Source: Pseudorhodobacter sp. E13 (lineage in GTDB: Bacteria; Pseudomonadota; Alphaproteobacteria; Rhodobacterales; Rhodobacteraceae). Taken from it: DNA of 64,000 nucleotides. The notes beneath the pieces were generated by a model. It ran no database searches. It was given only the letters and a program-made list of their open reading frames with translations, and was not told the origin of the DNA. The stretch covers positions 248,001 to 312,000 of the forward strand of contig NZ_RPEN01000159.1 in NCBI RefSeq assembly GCF_003991405.1, in the 5' to 3' direction. This document shows, piece by piece, positions 34,765-43,625 of this stretch. The position numbers and the translations under genes were made by a program. Numbering within the stretch: the first letter of the stretch is position 1; each line of letters starts with the position of its first letter.

Positions 34765-35949
34765 ATGCTGAACGCGCTGCACGCCCAACCGCAAGACAAG
34801 ATCCTGCAACTGATCCAGATGTTCAAGGATGACCCGCGCGACACCAAGATCGACCTTGGCGTCGGGGTCTACAAGGATGCCACCGGGCTGACCCCGGTGA
34901 TGCGCGCGGTCAAAGCCGCCGAAAAGCAGCTTTGGGAAAGCGAAAAAACCAAAACCTATACCGGCCTCGCGGGTGAACCTGCCTATGCCGAAGCCATGCA
35001 AACCCTGCTGCTGGCCGGTGTTGTGCCAGCCGATCGCTTGGCTGCCGTGGCCACGCCCGGCGGCACCGGTGCCATTCGCCAAGCGTTGGAACTGATCCAG
35101 CTTGCCAGCCCCGATGCTACGGTGTGGCTGTCCAACCCCACTTGGCCCAACCATCCGTCGATCATCAAATACCTTGGCATGAAGATGGCCGAATATCGCT
35201 ATTTCGACGCCGAGAGGCGCGGCGTCGATTTTGATGGCATGATGGCCGATCTGGCCAGCGCAAAGCCCGGTGATGTGGTGTTGCTGCACGCCTGCTGCCA
35301 CAACCCGACCGGGGCAAACCTGACCTTGCCGCAATGGGCCGCCGTGGCCGACATGCTGGAAAAGACCGGGGCCATTCCATTTGTCGATATCGCCTACCAA
35401 GGCTTTGGCGACGGGCTGGAGGAGGACGCCGCAGGCATGCGCCTGTTGGCAAGCCGCCTGCCCGAGATGCTGATCGCGGCGTCCTGTTCCAAGAACTTCG
35501 GGATTTACCGCGAACGCACCGGCATCCTGATCGCCATCGCGCCAAATGCGGATATGCGGGCGGTGGTGCAGGGCAATCTGGCCTTTCTCAACCGCCAGAA
35601 CTTCAGCTTTCCACCCGATCACGGCGCGCGGCTGGTGACCATGATCCTGACCGATCCTGCCCTGCGCGCCGAATGGCAGGCCGAACTGGAAGACGTGCGG
35701 CAGAACATGCTGACCCTGCGGGAAAGCCTTGCCGCCGAATTGCGCCGCCTGTCCGGGTCTGACCGTTTCGGCTTTCTGGCCCAGCATCGCGGCATGTTCT
35801 CGCGGCTGGGGGCAACGCCGGAACAGGTGGAAACCCTGCGCCGTGATCATGGCATCTATATGGTGGGGGACAGCCGGATGAACATCGCCGGGCTGAACGC
35901 GCGCACCGTGCCCATTCTGGCGCGTGCCATCATCGACGCAGGCGTCTGA
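34765..35949 (+). CDS. Aromatic/aspartate aminotransferase (TyrB/AspC group)
   Basis: A 394-residue class I aminotransferase of the AspC/TyrB subgroup. IDLGVGVYKDATG and the PLP region SCSKNFGIYRERTG are hallmarks, and CHNPTGANLT and NFSFPPDHGARLV are also present. It transaminates aspartate, aromatic amino acids or, in some members, cysteine. It follows sseA by 27 bases and precedes the HAD gene by 4 bases, so all three form one operon. AAAGAAGA precedes the ATG at 34765. Confidence 0.85.
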   Translation: MLNALHAQPQDKILQLIQMFKDDPRDTKIDLGVGVYKDATGLTPVMRAVKAAEKQLWESEKTKTYTGLAGEPAYAEAMQTLLLAGVVPADRLAAVATPGGTGAIRQALELIQLASPDATVWLSNPTWPNHPSIIKYLGMKMAEYRYFDAERRGVDFDGMMADLASAKPGDVVLLHACCHNPTGANLTLPQWAAVADMLEKTGAIPFVDIAYQGFGDGLEEDAAGMRLLASRLPEMLIAASCSKNFGIYRERTGILIAIAPNADMRAVVQGNLAFLNRQNFSFPPDHGARLVTMILTDPALRAEWQAELEDVRQNMLTLRESLAAELRRLSGSDRFGFLAQHRGMFSRLGATPEQVETLRRDHGIYMVGDSRMNIAGLNARTVPILARAIIDAGV

Positions 35950-35953
35950 CCGC

Positions 35954-36586
35954 ATGTTTGATGCGGTTATCTTTGATCTGGATGGCACCCTGCTGGACAC
36001 CGAAAGCCTGACACAGGCGGCGGGGATCAAGGCCTTTGCCGATTGCGGCATCACGGTGGACCCAAGCTTTCTGCACGGGCTGATCGGGCGGGATGACGTG
36101 ACAGGCGCGGGCCTTGTCCGCGCGCGGTTTCCGCAACTGGATTTCGATGCCTTTGCCGAGGCGTGGAAACGGCAGGTGCTTGCGCATTATGCGGGCGGCA
36201 TCCCGCTGAAACCCGGCACGCATGAATTGCTGGGCGCGGTGGCCTTGCCAAAGGCTCTGGCCACCTCCTCCACCCGCGCGCAACTGGATTACAAGCTGGG
36301 CGTGACTGATATTTCCGGCTATTTCAGCCATTTCGTCAGTTTTGACGATGTGACCCATGCCAAACCCGCGCCCGATCCGTTCTTGCTGGCTGCATCGCTT
36401 CTGGGGGTGGACCCGAAACGCTGCCTTGCCTTTGAAGACAGCGAAACCGGGGCCGAAGCGGCGCATCGCGCAGGCATGACCGTGGTGCAGGTGCCCGATA
36501 TCAACCCCGCTTCGGGCCGCTTTGCGCATCTGGTGGCCCCCGATCTGCTGTCCGGCGCGCGCGCGATTGGCCTTTTGCCCAGTTGA
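35954..36586 (+). CDS. HAD-superfamily phosphatase (subfamily IA)
   Basis: A 210-residue HAD hydrolase. FDLDGTLLDTES carries the nucleophile and acid aspartates (residues 8 and 10), LATSSTRAQLDYK the motif II Ser/Thr, HAKPAPDPFLLA the lysine and AFEDSETGAEAAHRAG the metal-binding aspartates. The helical cap places it in the phosphoglycolate phosphatase / beta-phosphoglucomutase group. Substrate unknown. It lies at the end of the sseA operon, just before the SRP RNA gene. Confidence 0.85.
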   Translation: MFDAVIFDLDGTLLDTESLTQAAGIKAFADCGITVDPSFLHGLIGRDDVTGAGLVRARFPQLDFDAFAEAWKRQVLAHYAGGIPLKPGTHELLGAVALPKALATSSTRAQLDYKLGVTDISGYFSHFVSFDDVTHAKPAPDPFLLAASLLGVDPKRCLAFEDSETGAEAAHRAGMTVVQVPDINPASGRFAHLVAPDLLSGARAIGLLPS

Positions 36587-36621
36587 CCTTGCGAATCCCG
36601 TTCGCGCCACCTATATCGAAG

Positions 36622-36720
36622 GGGAGAGGTTGGCGCGGGCAAGTGCCTCGCCAACCTGGTCAGGTCCGGAAGGAAGCAGCCACAACGAGCCCCACTTGGG
36701 TCGATGTCCAGCCTCTCACC
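36622..36720 (+). ncRNA. ffs: Signal recognition particle RNA (4.5S type)
   Basis: The conserved apical domain GGTCAGGTCCGGAAGGAAGC, followed by AGCC, is at 36658-36681. GAGAGGTTGG (36624-36633) pairs with CCAGCCTCTC (36708-36717) with one G-U pair, closing a hairpin of about 100 nt of the short bacterial type that binds Ffh. The exact ends are estimated from this helix. The 3' arm overlaps the proposed start of rsgA. Confidence 0.95.
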
Positions 36721-37849
36721 CTCGCCCATTGGGCGCGCGCTTGCGCCAAACGCCGGGATATTTGTCATCTCCACCGATACCCCCCCACCCCTCTCGCTTG
36801 AAGCCCTTGGCTGGAGCGATGATTTCGCGCGTCAGATCACGGCAGAGGATGACGGCAGCCTGCCCGCCCGCGTGGCGCAAGTGCATCGTGACCGCTTGGC
36901 CGTGCTGACACCCGATGGCCCGCGTGAGGTGGCGCTGCCCAATGGCCACCCTTCGGGCAGCTTTGCCGTGGGCGATTGGGTGATGATTTCCGCCACGCAA
37001 TCGGTGATGCGGCGGCGGCTGGAACGGCGCAGCCTGCTGCAACGCCGGGTGCATTCGCGTGCAGGCAGCCGCAACATCGGTGAATATCGCCTGATCGGCG
37101 CCAATATCGACACGCTGTTTATCACCACCTCTTGTAATGCCGATTTCAACGTGGCGCGGCTGGAACGCTATCTGACCCTGGCTCATGACGCCGAAGTAGA
37201 ACCCGTGATCCTGCTGACCAAGGCCGATATGGCCGACGATCCCGAAAGCTATGCCATCGAGGCGCAGAAACTGGGGCGGGATTTGGCGGTGCTGGTGCTG
37301 GACGCCCACGCCCCAGATGTGCCCGAAAAGCTGGCGCAATGGTGCGGCATGGGAAAAACCGTGGCGCTGGCCGGGTCCTCTGGTGTGGGGAAAACCACGC
37401 TGACCAATGCGCTGACCGGGATGACTGAGGCAACACAAGGCATCCGCGACGACACGCGCGGTCGCCATACCACCACGGCCCGCAGCCTTTATCCGCTGCC
37501 CAAGGGCGGTTGGCTGATTGATACACCCGGCATCCGCGGGCTTGGGGTATCTGATGCTGCTTCGGGGATTGATGTCACCTTTGCCGAAATCACCGAACTG
37601 GCGAGCCAGTGCAAATTCCGCAATTGCGCGCATGAGGCAGAACCCGGTTGCGCCGTGCAAGCCGCCATCGCCAGTGGCGACGTCGATGCCGACCGGCTGG
37701 ACCGCTGGCGCAAGCTTTCAGCCGAAGATGCGGTGAACAGCACCACATCGGCGGCGGCCATGGGCAAGGGTTATGGCATCACCAAACGGTCCAAGGGCAA
37801 GGCGCTGGCCAAACAGATCAAGACCGCGCAGAAACACAAAAAGCGCTAA
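36704..37849 (+). CDS. rsgA: Ribosome biogenesis GTPase RsgA
   Basis: A 381-residue circularly permuted GTPase that checks 30S assembly. The motif order is permuted: LLTKADMADD (G4) comes before GSSGVGKTTLTN (G1) and DTPGIRGLG (G3). A C-terminal zinc motif, CKFRNCAHEAEPGC, follows. An N-terminal OB-like domain has ARVAQVHRDRLAVLTPDG. The only reasonable start, ATG 36704, lies inside the 3' arm of the SRP RNA; no later in-frame ATG, GTG or TTG comes before the OB domain. The basic C-terminus (KGKALAKQIKTAQKHKKR) fits RNA binding. Its stop overlaps the end of the converging phosphatase gene. Confidence 0.88.
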   Translation: MSSLSPSPIGRALAPNAGIFVISTDTPPPLSLEALGWSDDFARQITAEDDGSLPARVAQVHRDRLAVLTPDGPREVALPNGHPSGSFAVGDWVMISATQSVMRRRLERRSLLQRRVHSRAGSRNIGEYRLIGANIDTLFITTSCNADFNVARLERYLTLAHDAEVEPVILLTKADMADDPESYAIEAQKLGRDLAVLVLDAHAPDVPEKLAQWCGMGKTVALAGSSGVGKTTLTNALTGMTEATQGIRDDTRGRHTTTARSLYPLPKGGWLIDTPGIRGLGVSDAASGIDVTFAEITELASQCKFRNCAHEAEPGCAVQAAIASGDVDADRLDRWRKLSAEDAVNSTTSAAAMGKGYGITKRSKGKALAKQIKTAQKHKKR

Positions 37850-38325
37850 TCCCGCAGCGCCCAAGCCAGTTGCGCCTCGGTTTCAATCGCGCAGGGACGT
37901 GCCGCGCGCAACCGGGCCAAAGCGGGTTGCGGTGGCTCACCCGCCTCCAGCATCAGACGCAGGGCGATCATGCCCGTGCGACCGCAGCCCCCCCGACAAT
38001 GGATCATCACCCGCCCGCCACGCGCCAGAACCGCGCGCAGCTCTTGCGACAGCGCGGGCCAGTCACCGCCCTGCGGCACCCCAAAATCCCTGATCGGGAA
38101 AGGCCGCCACGCCATGCCCAACCGCGCCACCTGCTGCGGCAGGGCAGATGCGCCCAATTCCGCCAGTTCCGCTTGTGGCACCAAGGTCAGCACCAGATCG
38201 GCCCCCCAAGCCTGCACCTGCGCCAGATCATCGGCCAAGCCCGCCCCCTCCCCGGCACCCGGCAACGGGCACAGCGCCAGCGCCCCCTTCAACAGCGGTA
38301 GCGGCGTCAGGGAAAAGCCGCTCAT
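37846..38325 (-). CDS. Protein tyrosine/dual-specificity phosphatase-like protein
   Basis: A 159-residue phosphatase-fold protein. The P-loop HCRGGCGRTGMIALR matches the HCxxGxxR(S/T) signature, with the general-acid region probably in the WRPFPIRDFG loop. The N-terminal half (FSLTPLPLLKGALALCPLPG) is typical of a small family of bacterial DSP-like proteins. Substrate unknown; phosphoproteins or phosphorylated metabolites are possible. The ATG overlaps the stop of the membrane protein gene upstream (ATGA) and the 3' end overlaps rsgA by four bases. Confidence 0.75.
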   Translation of the reverse strand: MSGFSLTPLPLLKGALALCPLPGAGEGAGLADDLAQVQAWGADLVLTLVPQAELAELGASALPQQVARLGMAWRPFPIRDFGVPQGGDWPALSQELRAVLARGGRVMIHCRGGCGRTGMIALRLMLEAGEPPQPALARLRAARPCAIETEAQLAWALRD

Positions 38326-38633
38326 GCCAAGCCTTGATTCAAGGCCCGGACGATCAGCACGAAGGCCAGCGCAATCATCGCCGCAGTGACCATCAGCGGC
38401 ACCTGCCCCACAAGGCGCAACGCATCGCCCTTGGGCAGACGGATCGCAAAACTGCGGGCCTGCATCGCAACCACCCCAGCAAAGAACTGCCCGATGACAA
38501 AGCCCGCCGCCCGTTCCACCCCACGCAGAAAGCCCAGCCCCTCGGCGGGGCCAAACACCCGCAAGGCCAGCGAGCACAGAAAAACCACCAGCCAAAGCGC
38601 AAGCAAAATCTGAACCCAGCGACTGTTCGACAT
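38322..38633 (-). CDS. Small membrane protein, hypothetical
   Basis: A 103-residue protein with three hydrophobic segments (WVQILLALWLVVFLCSLAL, FVIGQFFAGVVAMQA and VPLMVTAAMIALAFVLIVRA). No family recognised. GGGAGA precedes the ATG. It is translationally coupled to the phosphatase-like gene and lies divergent from dnaX. Confidence 0.65.
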   Translation of the reverse strand: MSNSRWVQILLALWLVVFLCSLALRVFGPAEGLGFLRGVERAAGFVIGQFFAGVVAMQARSFAIRLPKGDALRLVGQVPLMVTAAMIALAFVLIVRALNQGLA

Positions 38634-38746
38634 CGGCGTCTCCCGGCGGTATACCCTGTTTCAGACTAGTCATTGACTGGACGCGCGACAAGCCAGCGCC
38701 TAACCTCTGGCCGAAGTTCGAATCCGCCGCCGCCGCAAGGAGCCAC

Positions 38747-40513
38747 ATGTCCGACACAGCCCCCAAAGCCTATCAGGTTCTGGCCCGCAAATACCGGCCC
38801 GAAACCTTTGCCGATCTGGTCGGGCAGGATGCGATGGTGCGCACGTTGAAAAACGCCTTTGCCGCCGACCGGATCGCGCAGGCCTTCATCATGACCGGTA
38901 TTCGCGGCACGGGCAAAACCACCACCGCCCGGATCATTGCCAAAGGGCTGAACTGCGTTGGCCCCGATGGCAAGGGCGGGCCGACAACGGAACCTTGCGG
39001 CCAATGCGACCAATGCAAATCCATCATGGAAGGCCGCCATGTCGATGTGATGGAAATGGACGCCGCCAGCCGCACCGGGGTGGATGACATCCGCGAAATC
39101 ATCGCCTCGGTCGCGTATCGCGCCACCTCGGCCCGCTACAAGATTTACATCATCGACGAAGTGCACATGCTGTCGAACAACGCTTTCAACGCGCTGCTCA
39201 AAACGCTGGAGGAACCGCCAGCGCATGTGAAATTCATCTTTGCCACCACCGAAATTCGCAAGGTCCCGGTGACGGTGCTGTCCCGCTGCCAACGCTTTGA
39301 TCTGAAACGGATTGAACCGGAAGCCCAGATCGCCTTGCTGCAAAAAATTGCCAAGGCCGAAGGGGCGAATATCTCGGAGGATGCGCTGGCGCTGATTACC
39401 CGCGCCGCCGAAGGGTCGGCCCGCGATGCGACCTCGCTGCTGGATCAGGCGATCAGCCATGGTGCGGGGGAAACCACCGCCGACCAAGTGCGCGCCATGC
39501 TGGGGCTGGCCGATCGGGGCCGGGTGCTGGACCTGTTCGATATGGTGGTGCGGGGCGATGCCGCCGCCGCCCTGACCGAGCTTTCGAACCAATATGCCGA
39601 TGGCGCGGACCCGATGGCCGTGCTGCGCGATTTTGCCGAAATCACGCATTGGCTGTCCGTCATCAAGATCACGCCCGAGGCCGCCGAGGACCCGACGATC
39701 CCCCCCGATGAACGCCGCCGCGGGCTGGATATGGCGGGGCGTTTGCCGATGCGGGTGCTGACGCGCATGTGGCAAATGCTGCTCAAAGCACTGGAGGAGG
39801 TATCGCTGGCCCCCAATGCCATGATGGCCGCCGAAATGGCCGTGATCCGCCTGACCCATGTGGCCGATTTGCCCGACCCGGAAAGCCTGATCCGCAAGTT
39901 GCAATCGTCGCAGCCCGGCCCGGTTGTCGGCGGGGCGCCTGCGGGCGGTGGCGGTGGCGGTGGCATGGTTCACGCCAGCACGCGGCTGTCGGCCCCGGCC
40001 ATGGGCCCGGTGCATGGCGCAACGATGATGCACGGCGCCGCGCAGGGCGGGCAAGCGACTGCGGTCGCCTTGGCCCCCGGCGCGCTGGAAAGCTATGTCA
40101 GCTTTGATCATGTCGTCGATCTGATCCGCGAGCGCCGCGACATGAAGCTGCTGGTCGAGGTGGAAACCACGCTGCGGCTGGCCAAATACGCGCCCGGCCG
40201 GATCGAATTTGAACCCACCGCCGACGCCCCGCGCGACCTTGCCTCCCGGCTGGCAACCCGGCTTCAGGGCTGGACCGGCGCGCGCTGGGCGGTAACGGTT
40301 GTGAACGCAGGCGGCAAGGCCACGCTGGCCGAGGAACAAGACAAGGAACGTCTGGCGGCAGAGGCGAAAGCCATGGAAAACCCGTTGGTGCAAGCCGTGA
40401 TTGCCGCTTTTCCCGGTGCCAAGATCAGCGCGATGCGCCAGCCAGAGCTTGAAGCCGCCTTTGAGGCGCTGCCAGAGGTCGAAGACGAATGGGACCCGTT
40501 TGAGGAGGGTTGA
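38747..40513 (+). CDS. dnaX: DNA polymerase III subunits gamma and tau
   Basis: A 588-residue clamp-loader ATPase. Walker A GIRGTGKTTTARII (51-64), a zinc motif beginning at LNCVGPD and continuing EPCGQCDQCKSI, Walker B YIIDEVHMLS, and the sensor regions FATTEIRKVPVTVLSRCQRF are in order. A glycine-rich linker (GGAPAGGGGGGGM, about residue 405) separates the clamp-loader part from the tau-specific C-terminus. No programmed-frameshift heptamer of the E. coli type was noticed. AAGGAG precedes the ATG. It is followed by ebfC and recR, the standard cluster. Confidence 0.96.
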   Translation: MSDTAPKAYQVLARKYRPETFADLVGQDAMVRTLKNAFAADRIAQAFIMTGIRGTGKTTTARIIAKGLNCVGPDGKGGPTTEPCGQCDQCKSIMEGRHVDVMEMDAASRTGVDDIREIIASVAYRATSARYKIYIIDEVHMLSNNAFNALLKTLEEPPAHVKFIFATTEIRKVPVTVLSRCQRFDLKRIEPEAQIALLQKIAKAEGANISEDALALITRAAEGSARDATSLLDQAISHGAGETTADQVRAMLGLADRGRVLDLFDMVVRGDAAAALTELSNQYADGADPMAVLRDFAEITHWLSVIKITPEAAEDPTIPPDERRRGLDMAGRLPMRVLTRMWQMLLKALEEVSLAPNAMMAAEMAVIRLTHVADLPDPESLIRKLQSSQPGPVVGGAPAGGGGGGGMVHASTRLSAPAMGPVHGATMMHGAAQGGQATAVALAPGALESYVSFDHVVDLIRERRDMKLLVEVETTLRLAKYAPGRIEFEPTADAPRDLASRLATRLQGWTGARWAVTVVNAGGKATLAEEQDKERLAAEAKAMENPLVQAVIAAFPGAKISAMRQPELEAAFEALPEVEDEWDPFEEG

Positions 40514-40564
40514 ACCCCGTAAGGGCACGGCCTACCTCAGGATAAATCAAGTGGAGAATACGCG

Positions 40565-40909
40565 ATGCTAAAAGGATTGGGCGGGCTTGGCGACATGGCC
40601 AAGATGATGAAAGCCGCGCAGGAAATGCAAGGCAAGATGGCCGAGATGCAAGAGGGGCTGGAGCGGATCGTCGTGATCGGTGAAAGCGGCGCTGGCTTGG
40701 TCAAGGCGCGCGCCACCGCCAAGGGCGAGTTGACGGGGCTGGAGATCGACCCCTCAATTTTTGTCGCCTCGGAAAAGGAAGTCGTCGAAGATCTGATCCT
40801 CGCCGCGATCAAGGATGCGCAATCCAAGGCCAGCGAACGCGCACAGGCCGAAATGGGCAAGCTGACCGAGGGGCTGGGCCTGCCGCCGGGCATGAAACTG
40901 CCGTTCTGA
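40565..40909 (+). CDS. ebfC: Nucleoid-associated protein YbaB/EbfC
   Basis: A 114-residue small DNA-binding protein of the YbaB family. [20 protein letters not shown], the charged amphipathic helix and [20 protein letters not shown] match the family, and the position between dnaX and recR is conserved across bacteria. It ends 2 bases before recR and is probably cotranscribed with it. Confidence 0.94.
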   Translation: MLKGLGGLGDMAKMMKAAQEMQGKMAEMQEGLERIVVIGESGAGLVKARATAKGELTGLEIDPSIFVASEKEVVEDLILAAIKDAQSKASERAQAEMGKLTEGLGLPPGMKLPF

Positions 40910-40911
40910 CC

Positions 40912-41511
40912 ATGGCTGAAACCCCGCGCGATATTGAACAGTTGATCGACCTGATGGCGCGGCTGCCGGGGCTTGGGCCACGGTCAGCGCGGCGGGCCGT
41001 GTTGATGCTGTTGAAAAAGCGCGGGGCGGTGATGGCCCCATTGGCCCGTGTGATGGCCGAAGTGGCCGAAACCGCCCGCGATTGCCAGGTGTGCGGCAAT
41101 ATCGGCGCCGCCGAGATTTGCGAGATTTGCCGCGACGACCGCCGCGCCACGGGCGAGATTTGCGTGGTCGAAGATGTGGCTGACCTGTGGGCGCTGGAAC
41201 GCGGCCGCGCCTTCAAAGGGCGCTATCACATTCTGGGCGGCACGCTGTCTGCGCTGGATGCCGTAGGGCCGGATGATCTGCGCATCCCGCAACTGGTGGC
41301 CCGCGTCCGCGAGGAGGCCACGCGAGAGGTGATCCTTGCGCTGAATGCCACTGTCGACGGGCAAACCACCGCGCATTACATCGCCGACGCGTTAGAGGAA
41401 ACCGGGGTGCAGGTGACAAGCCTTGCGCAAGGCGTGCCTATCGGGGGCGAGTTGGATTATCTGGATGATGGCACCATCGGCGCAGCCCTGAAAGCACGCC
41501 GGAAGTTCTGA
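40912..41511 (+). CDS. recR: Recombination protein RecR
   Basis: A 199-residue recombination mediator. An N-terminal helix-hairpin-helix ([19 protein letters not shown]), a four-cysteine zinc finger ([19 protein letters not shown]), a Toprim domain ([14 protein letters not shown]) and the C-terminal segment [20 protein letters not shown] are complete. It acts with RecO/RecF in gap repair. It is coupled to ebfC. Confidence 0.96.
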   Translation: MAETPRDIEQLIDLMARLPGLGPRSARRAVLMLLKKRGAVMAPLARVMAEVAETARDCQVCGNIGAAEICEICRDDRRATGEICVVEDVADLWALERGRAFKGRYHILGGTLSALDAVGPDDLRIPQLVARVREEATREVILALNATVDGQTTAHYIADALEETGVQVTSLAQGVPIGGELDYLDDGTIGAALKARRKF

Positions 41512-41769
41512 AATGCCCCCCTCTGAAATCCGGCCCTTCCCCTCGTGCAAAAGCCGCTGCAAAAACATTGGAAAAAATCGCAAAGGTAGGGTTTCCCTGA
41601 CCTGCGAACACGCTAAATTACCCAAAGGTTAACGGTGACACGCAGTGCCATGGGAATTGGGAAAAGCGGGTCGGCATTCGCTACACTTAAACTTTTGACG
41701 GGCGCTTTGCCCCCGACCCGACCTCTTTGTGCCAAAAAAGTATAACAGATTCATCAATTTTGGAATGAA

Positions 41770-42660
41770 ATGCACATCATATTCTTGAATGGTAGCGAAT
41801 TCAGGGGCAAGTGGCGCGATTTGCGCCGCGCATTATGGAGTCCGCATTTCGTCGGTCTGGTTCTGACAATGACCGGCATCATTTTCTTGGTGCAACCCTA
41901 CAACCACATCATGCCCGAAGGCGTGATTGTCAGAATGCTCATCGTTGCCAGTTGCGTTCTGGTGTTTCTGGCAACCGCCATCGGCTTGCTGGCCATCGGA
42001 TATCGCACCTGCACCCGGATGCGCACCTTTGTCGTCATGCTGCCCGCCATAGGCGTCTCGGCGGTCTGGGGCGTTGAATTGAGCGTGGCTTTGGGCGGAC
42101 AGGGGCTGAGCCCGGCGCAATGGATGCAGCTTCTGGCCTTTGATCTGGTTGTCGCCATCATCGGAGAGGTCGTCTTGTCCTCTTTTCTTCTGGGCCGCAT
42201 TGCCGCGCAGACAGGGATGAAGGCGCATCCCGTCCCCGCCATCTATGCCCCAGAGGACGCAGTGATCACGCAAGAAATCCCTTCGGAAAAGGCATCCCCC
42301 AAACCTGCCAAAGAGCCAGAGCCGCCGGCCCCCCACTGGATAGACCTGCTGGGCAAGCAGGTGCAAAGCGATACCGTGATCTATCTGAAAGCCGAGGAGC
42401 ATTATGTCTGTGTTGCCCTGCACGGCAGCCCCCCTTTGCTGCTGCGCGGAAGACTGGCGGATGCGATGGCCTGCCTGCCCGAAGAATCGGGGATGCAAGT
42501 GCATCGCAGCTATTGGGTCGCCACGACGTCGGTCGCCGACTTGCTGCGCCACCGCGACGGCTGGCGGATCGTTACCCATTCGGGGCAGGAAATCCCTGTC
42601 GCCCGCAACCGTCAGACCGAAGTTCGGGCCTGGGTGGAACAGCACGCGGCACCGGCTTAG
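41770..42660 (+). CDS. Membrane-bound LytTR-type transcription regulator
   Basis: A 296-residue protein. The first half has four hydrophobic helices (FVGLVLTMTGIIFLVQPY, VRMLIVASCVLVFLATAIGL, FVVMLPAIGVSAVWGV and LLAFDLVVAIIGEVVLSSFL). A proline-rich linker follows, then a LytTR DNA-binding domain (TVIYLKAEEHYVCVALHG and GMQVHRSYWVAT). There is no receiver domain, so the signal probably comes through the membrane part. The 258-base region upstream is AT-richer than its surroundings, with a CGGGTCGG/CCGACCCG inverted repeat (41667-41720). A bidirectional terminator follows. Target genes unknown. Confidence 0.85.
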   Translation: MHIIFLNGSEFRGKWRDLRRALWSPHFVGLVLTMTGIIFLVQPYNHIMPEGVIVRMLIVASCVLVFLATAIGLLAIGYRTCTRMRTFVVMLPAIGVSAVWGVELSVALGGQGLSPAQWMQLLAFDLVVAIIGEVVLSSFLLGRIAAQTGMKAHPVPAIYAPEDAVITQEIPSEKASPKPAKEPEPPAPHWIDLLGKQVQSDTVIYLKAEEHYVCVALHGSPPLLLRGRLADAMACLPEESGMQVHRSYWVATTSVADLLRHRDGWRIVTHSGQEIPVARNRQTEVRAWVEQHAAPA

Positions 42661-42687
42661 CCCCCGCTTTCCCCTTGCCCCCCAAAT

Positions 42688-42716
42688 AAAAAAGCACCCG
42701 CGCGGGGTGCTTTTTT
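42688..42716. terminator. Bidirectional intrinsic terminator
   Basis: AAAAAAGCACCC (42688-42699) and GGGTGCTTTTTT (42705-42716) form a 12-bp stem with A- and T-tracts on both sides, between the converging LytTR and trcR genes. Confidence 0.9.
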
Positions 42717-42737
42717 CGTGGCTTTGGCGGCTGCGGA

Positions 42738-43499
42738 TCAACGGCGCGGGTCGATGCCGTCATCATCCTCATCATCATCTTCATCCGCATCGGGCAGGTT
42801 GAAGAAGCTGTCCGCGTCCGAGTAATCGGCCGATTTCTCTTCCTTTTCCGACAGGGTAAAGTTTTCCAGCCCTGCGATGGAAGACGGCATCTTCGGCTCA
42901 TCCGGCATGCCCAGCGATTGCTCGGTGCTGACCAGCTTGCGACGTTCATCATCCGACATCACGCCACCTTCGGCAGCTTTCTTGCGCACGGCAACCTGCA
43001 CGGCGGCGTCCAGCTCGGTCTGTTTGCACAGACCCAGCGCCACCGGGTCAATCGGGGTGATGTTGTTGATGTTCCAATGCGTGCGCTCACGGATGGCCTG
43101 GATGGTCGGCTTGGTGGTGCCCACCAGCTTGCCCACCTGACCATCGGTCAGTTCCGGGTGGAATTTCACCAGCCACAGAATGGCCGCCGGACGATCCTGC
43201 CGCTTGGACAGCGGGGTGTAGCGCGGGCCGCGGCGCTTTTCTTCGCCCACGGCCGAGGCGTTGAACTTCAGCTTCAGGCGATAGGCCGGGTCTTTCTGAC
43301 CCTTCTCAATTTCACCCGGTTCAAGCTGGTTGTTGGACACCGGGTCAAAGCCTTTGACCCCGGTTGCCACATCACCATCGGCGATGCCCTGCACTTCCAA
43401 TTCGTGCAACCCGCAGAAATCGGCGACCTGCTTGAAGGTCAGGGTTGTGTTGTCCACCAGCCAGACGGCGGTTGCTTTGGACATCAGTGGCTTGTTCAT
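42738..43499 (-). CDS. trcR: TrcR/DUF1013 cell-cycle-type regulator
   Basis: A 253-residue protein of the DUF1013 (TrcR) family found in Alphaproteobacteria. Conserved stretches are ATAVWLVDNTTLTFKQVADF, IADGDVATGVKGFDPVSNNQ and DRPAAILWLVKFHPELTDGQ with VGTTKPTIQAIRERTHWN, which has helix-turn-helix character. The C-terminus is a very acidic tail (DEDDDEDDDG). The family is described as a transcriptional regulator linked to the cell cycle; the symbol is from memory. AAGGAG and a TATATAA stretch precede the ATG. Confidence 0.85.
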   Translation of the reverse strand: MNKPLMSKATAVWLVDNTTLTFKQVADFCGLHELEVQGIADGDVATGVKGFDPVSNNQLEPGEIEKGQKDPAYRLKLKFNASAVGEEKRRGPRYTPLSKRQDRPAAILWLVKFHPELTDGQVGKLVGTTKPTIQAIRERTHWNINNITPIDPVALGLCKQTELDAAVQVAVRKKAAEGGVMSDDERRKLVSTEQSLGMPDEPKMPSSIAGLENFTLSEKEEKSADYSDADSFFNLPDADEDDDEDDDGIDPRR

Positions 43500-43625
43500 C
43501 GCAACACTCCTTTATATATCCCTTCCATGCCGGGAAAACGGCTGCGGGCCGGGGCCTCGCGTCTTCTCGTTTTCGGGGAAGTCAGGGGTGCATATAATGG
43601 GCCAAACGGGCAGAGGAAAGAGAAA

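Noticed and set aside
34078-36054. Long minus-strand frame opposite sseA and the aminotransferase; similar frames at 2814-4424 and 38666-40528
   Set aside because: They mirror conserved plus-strand genes with intact motifs; composition is that of antisense frames.
38716-38725. GTTCGAATCC upstream of dnaX, like a tRNA T-loop
   Set aside because: No acceptor stem, anticodon arm or CCA context can be folded around it; it is part of the dnaX leader.
39940-39966. G-rich repeat in dnaX as a programmed frameshift site
   Set aside because: It encodes a glycine linker and lacks a slippery A- or T-heptamer and a clear stimulatory stem; no early stop in the -1 frame was verified.
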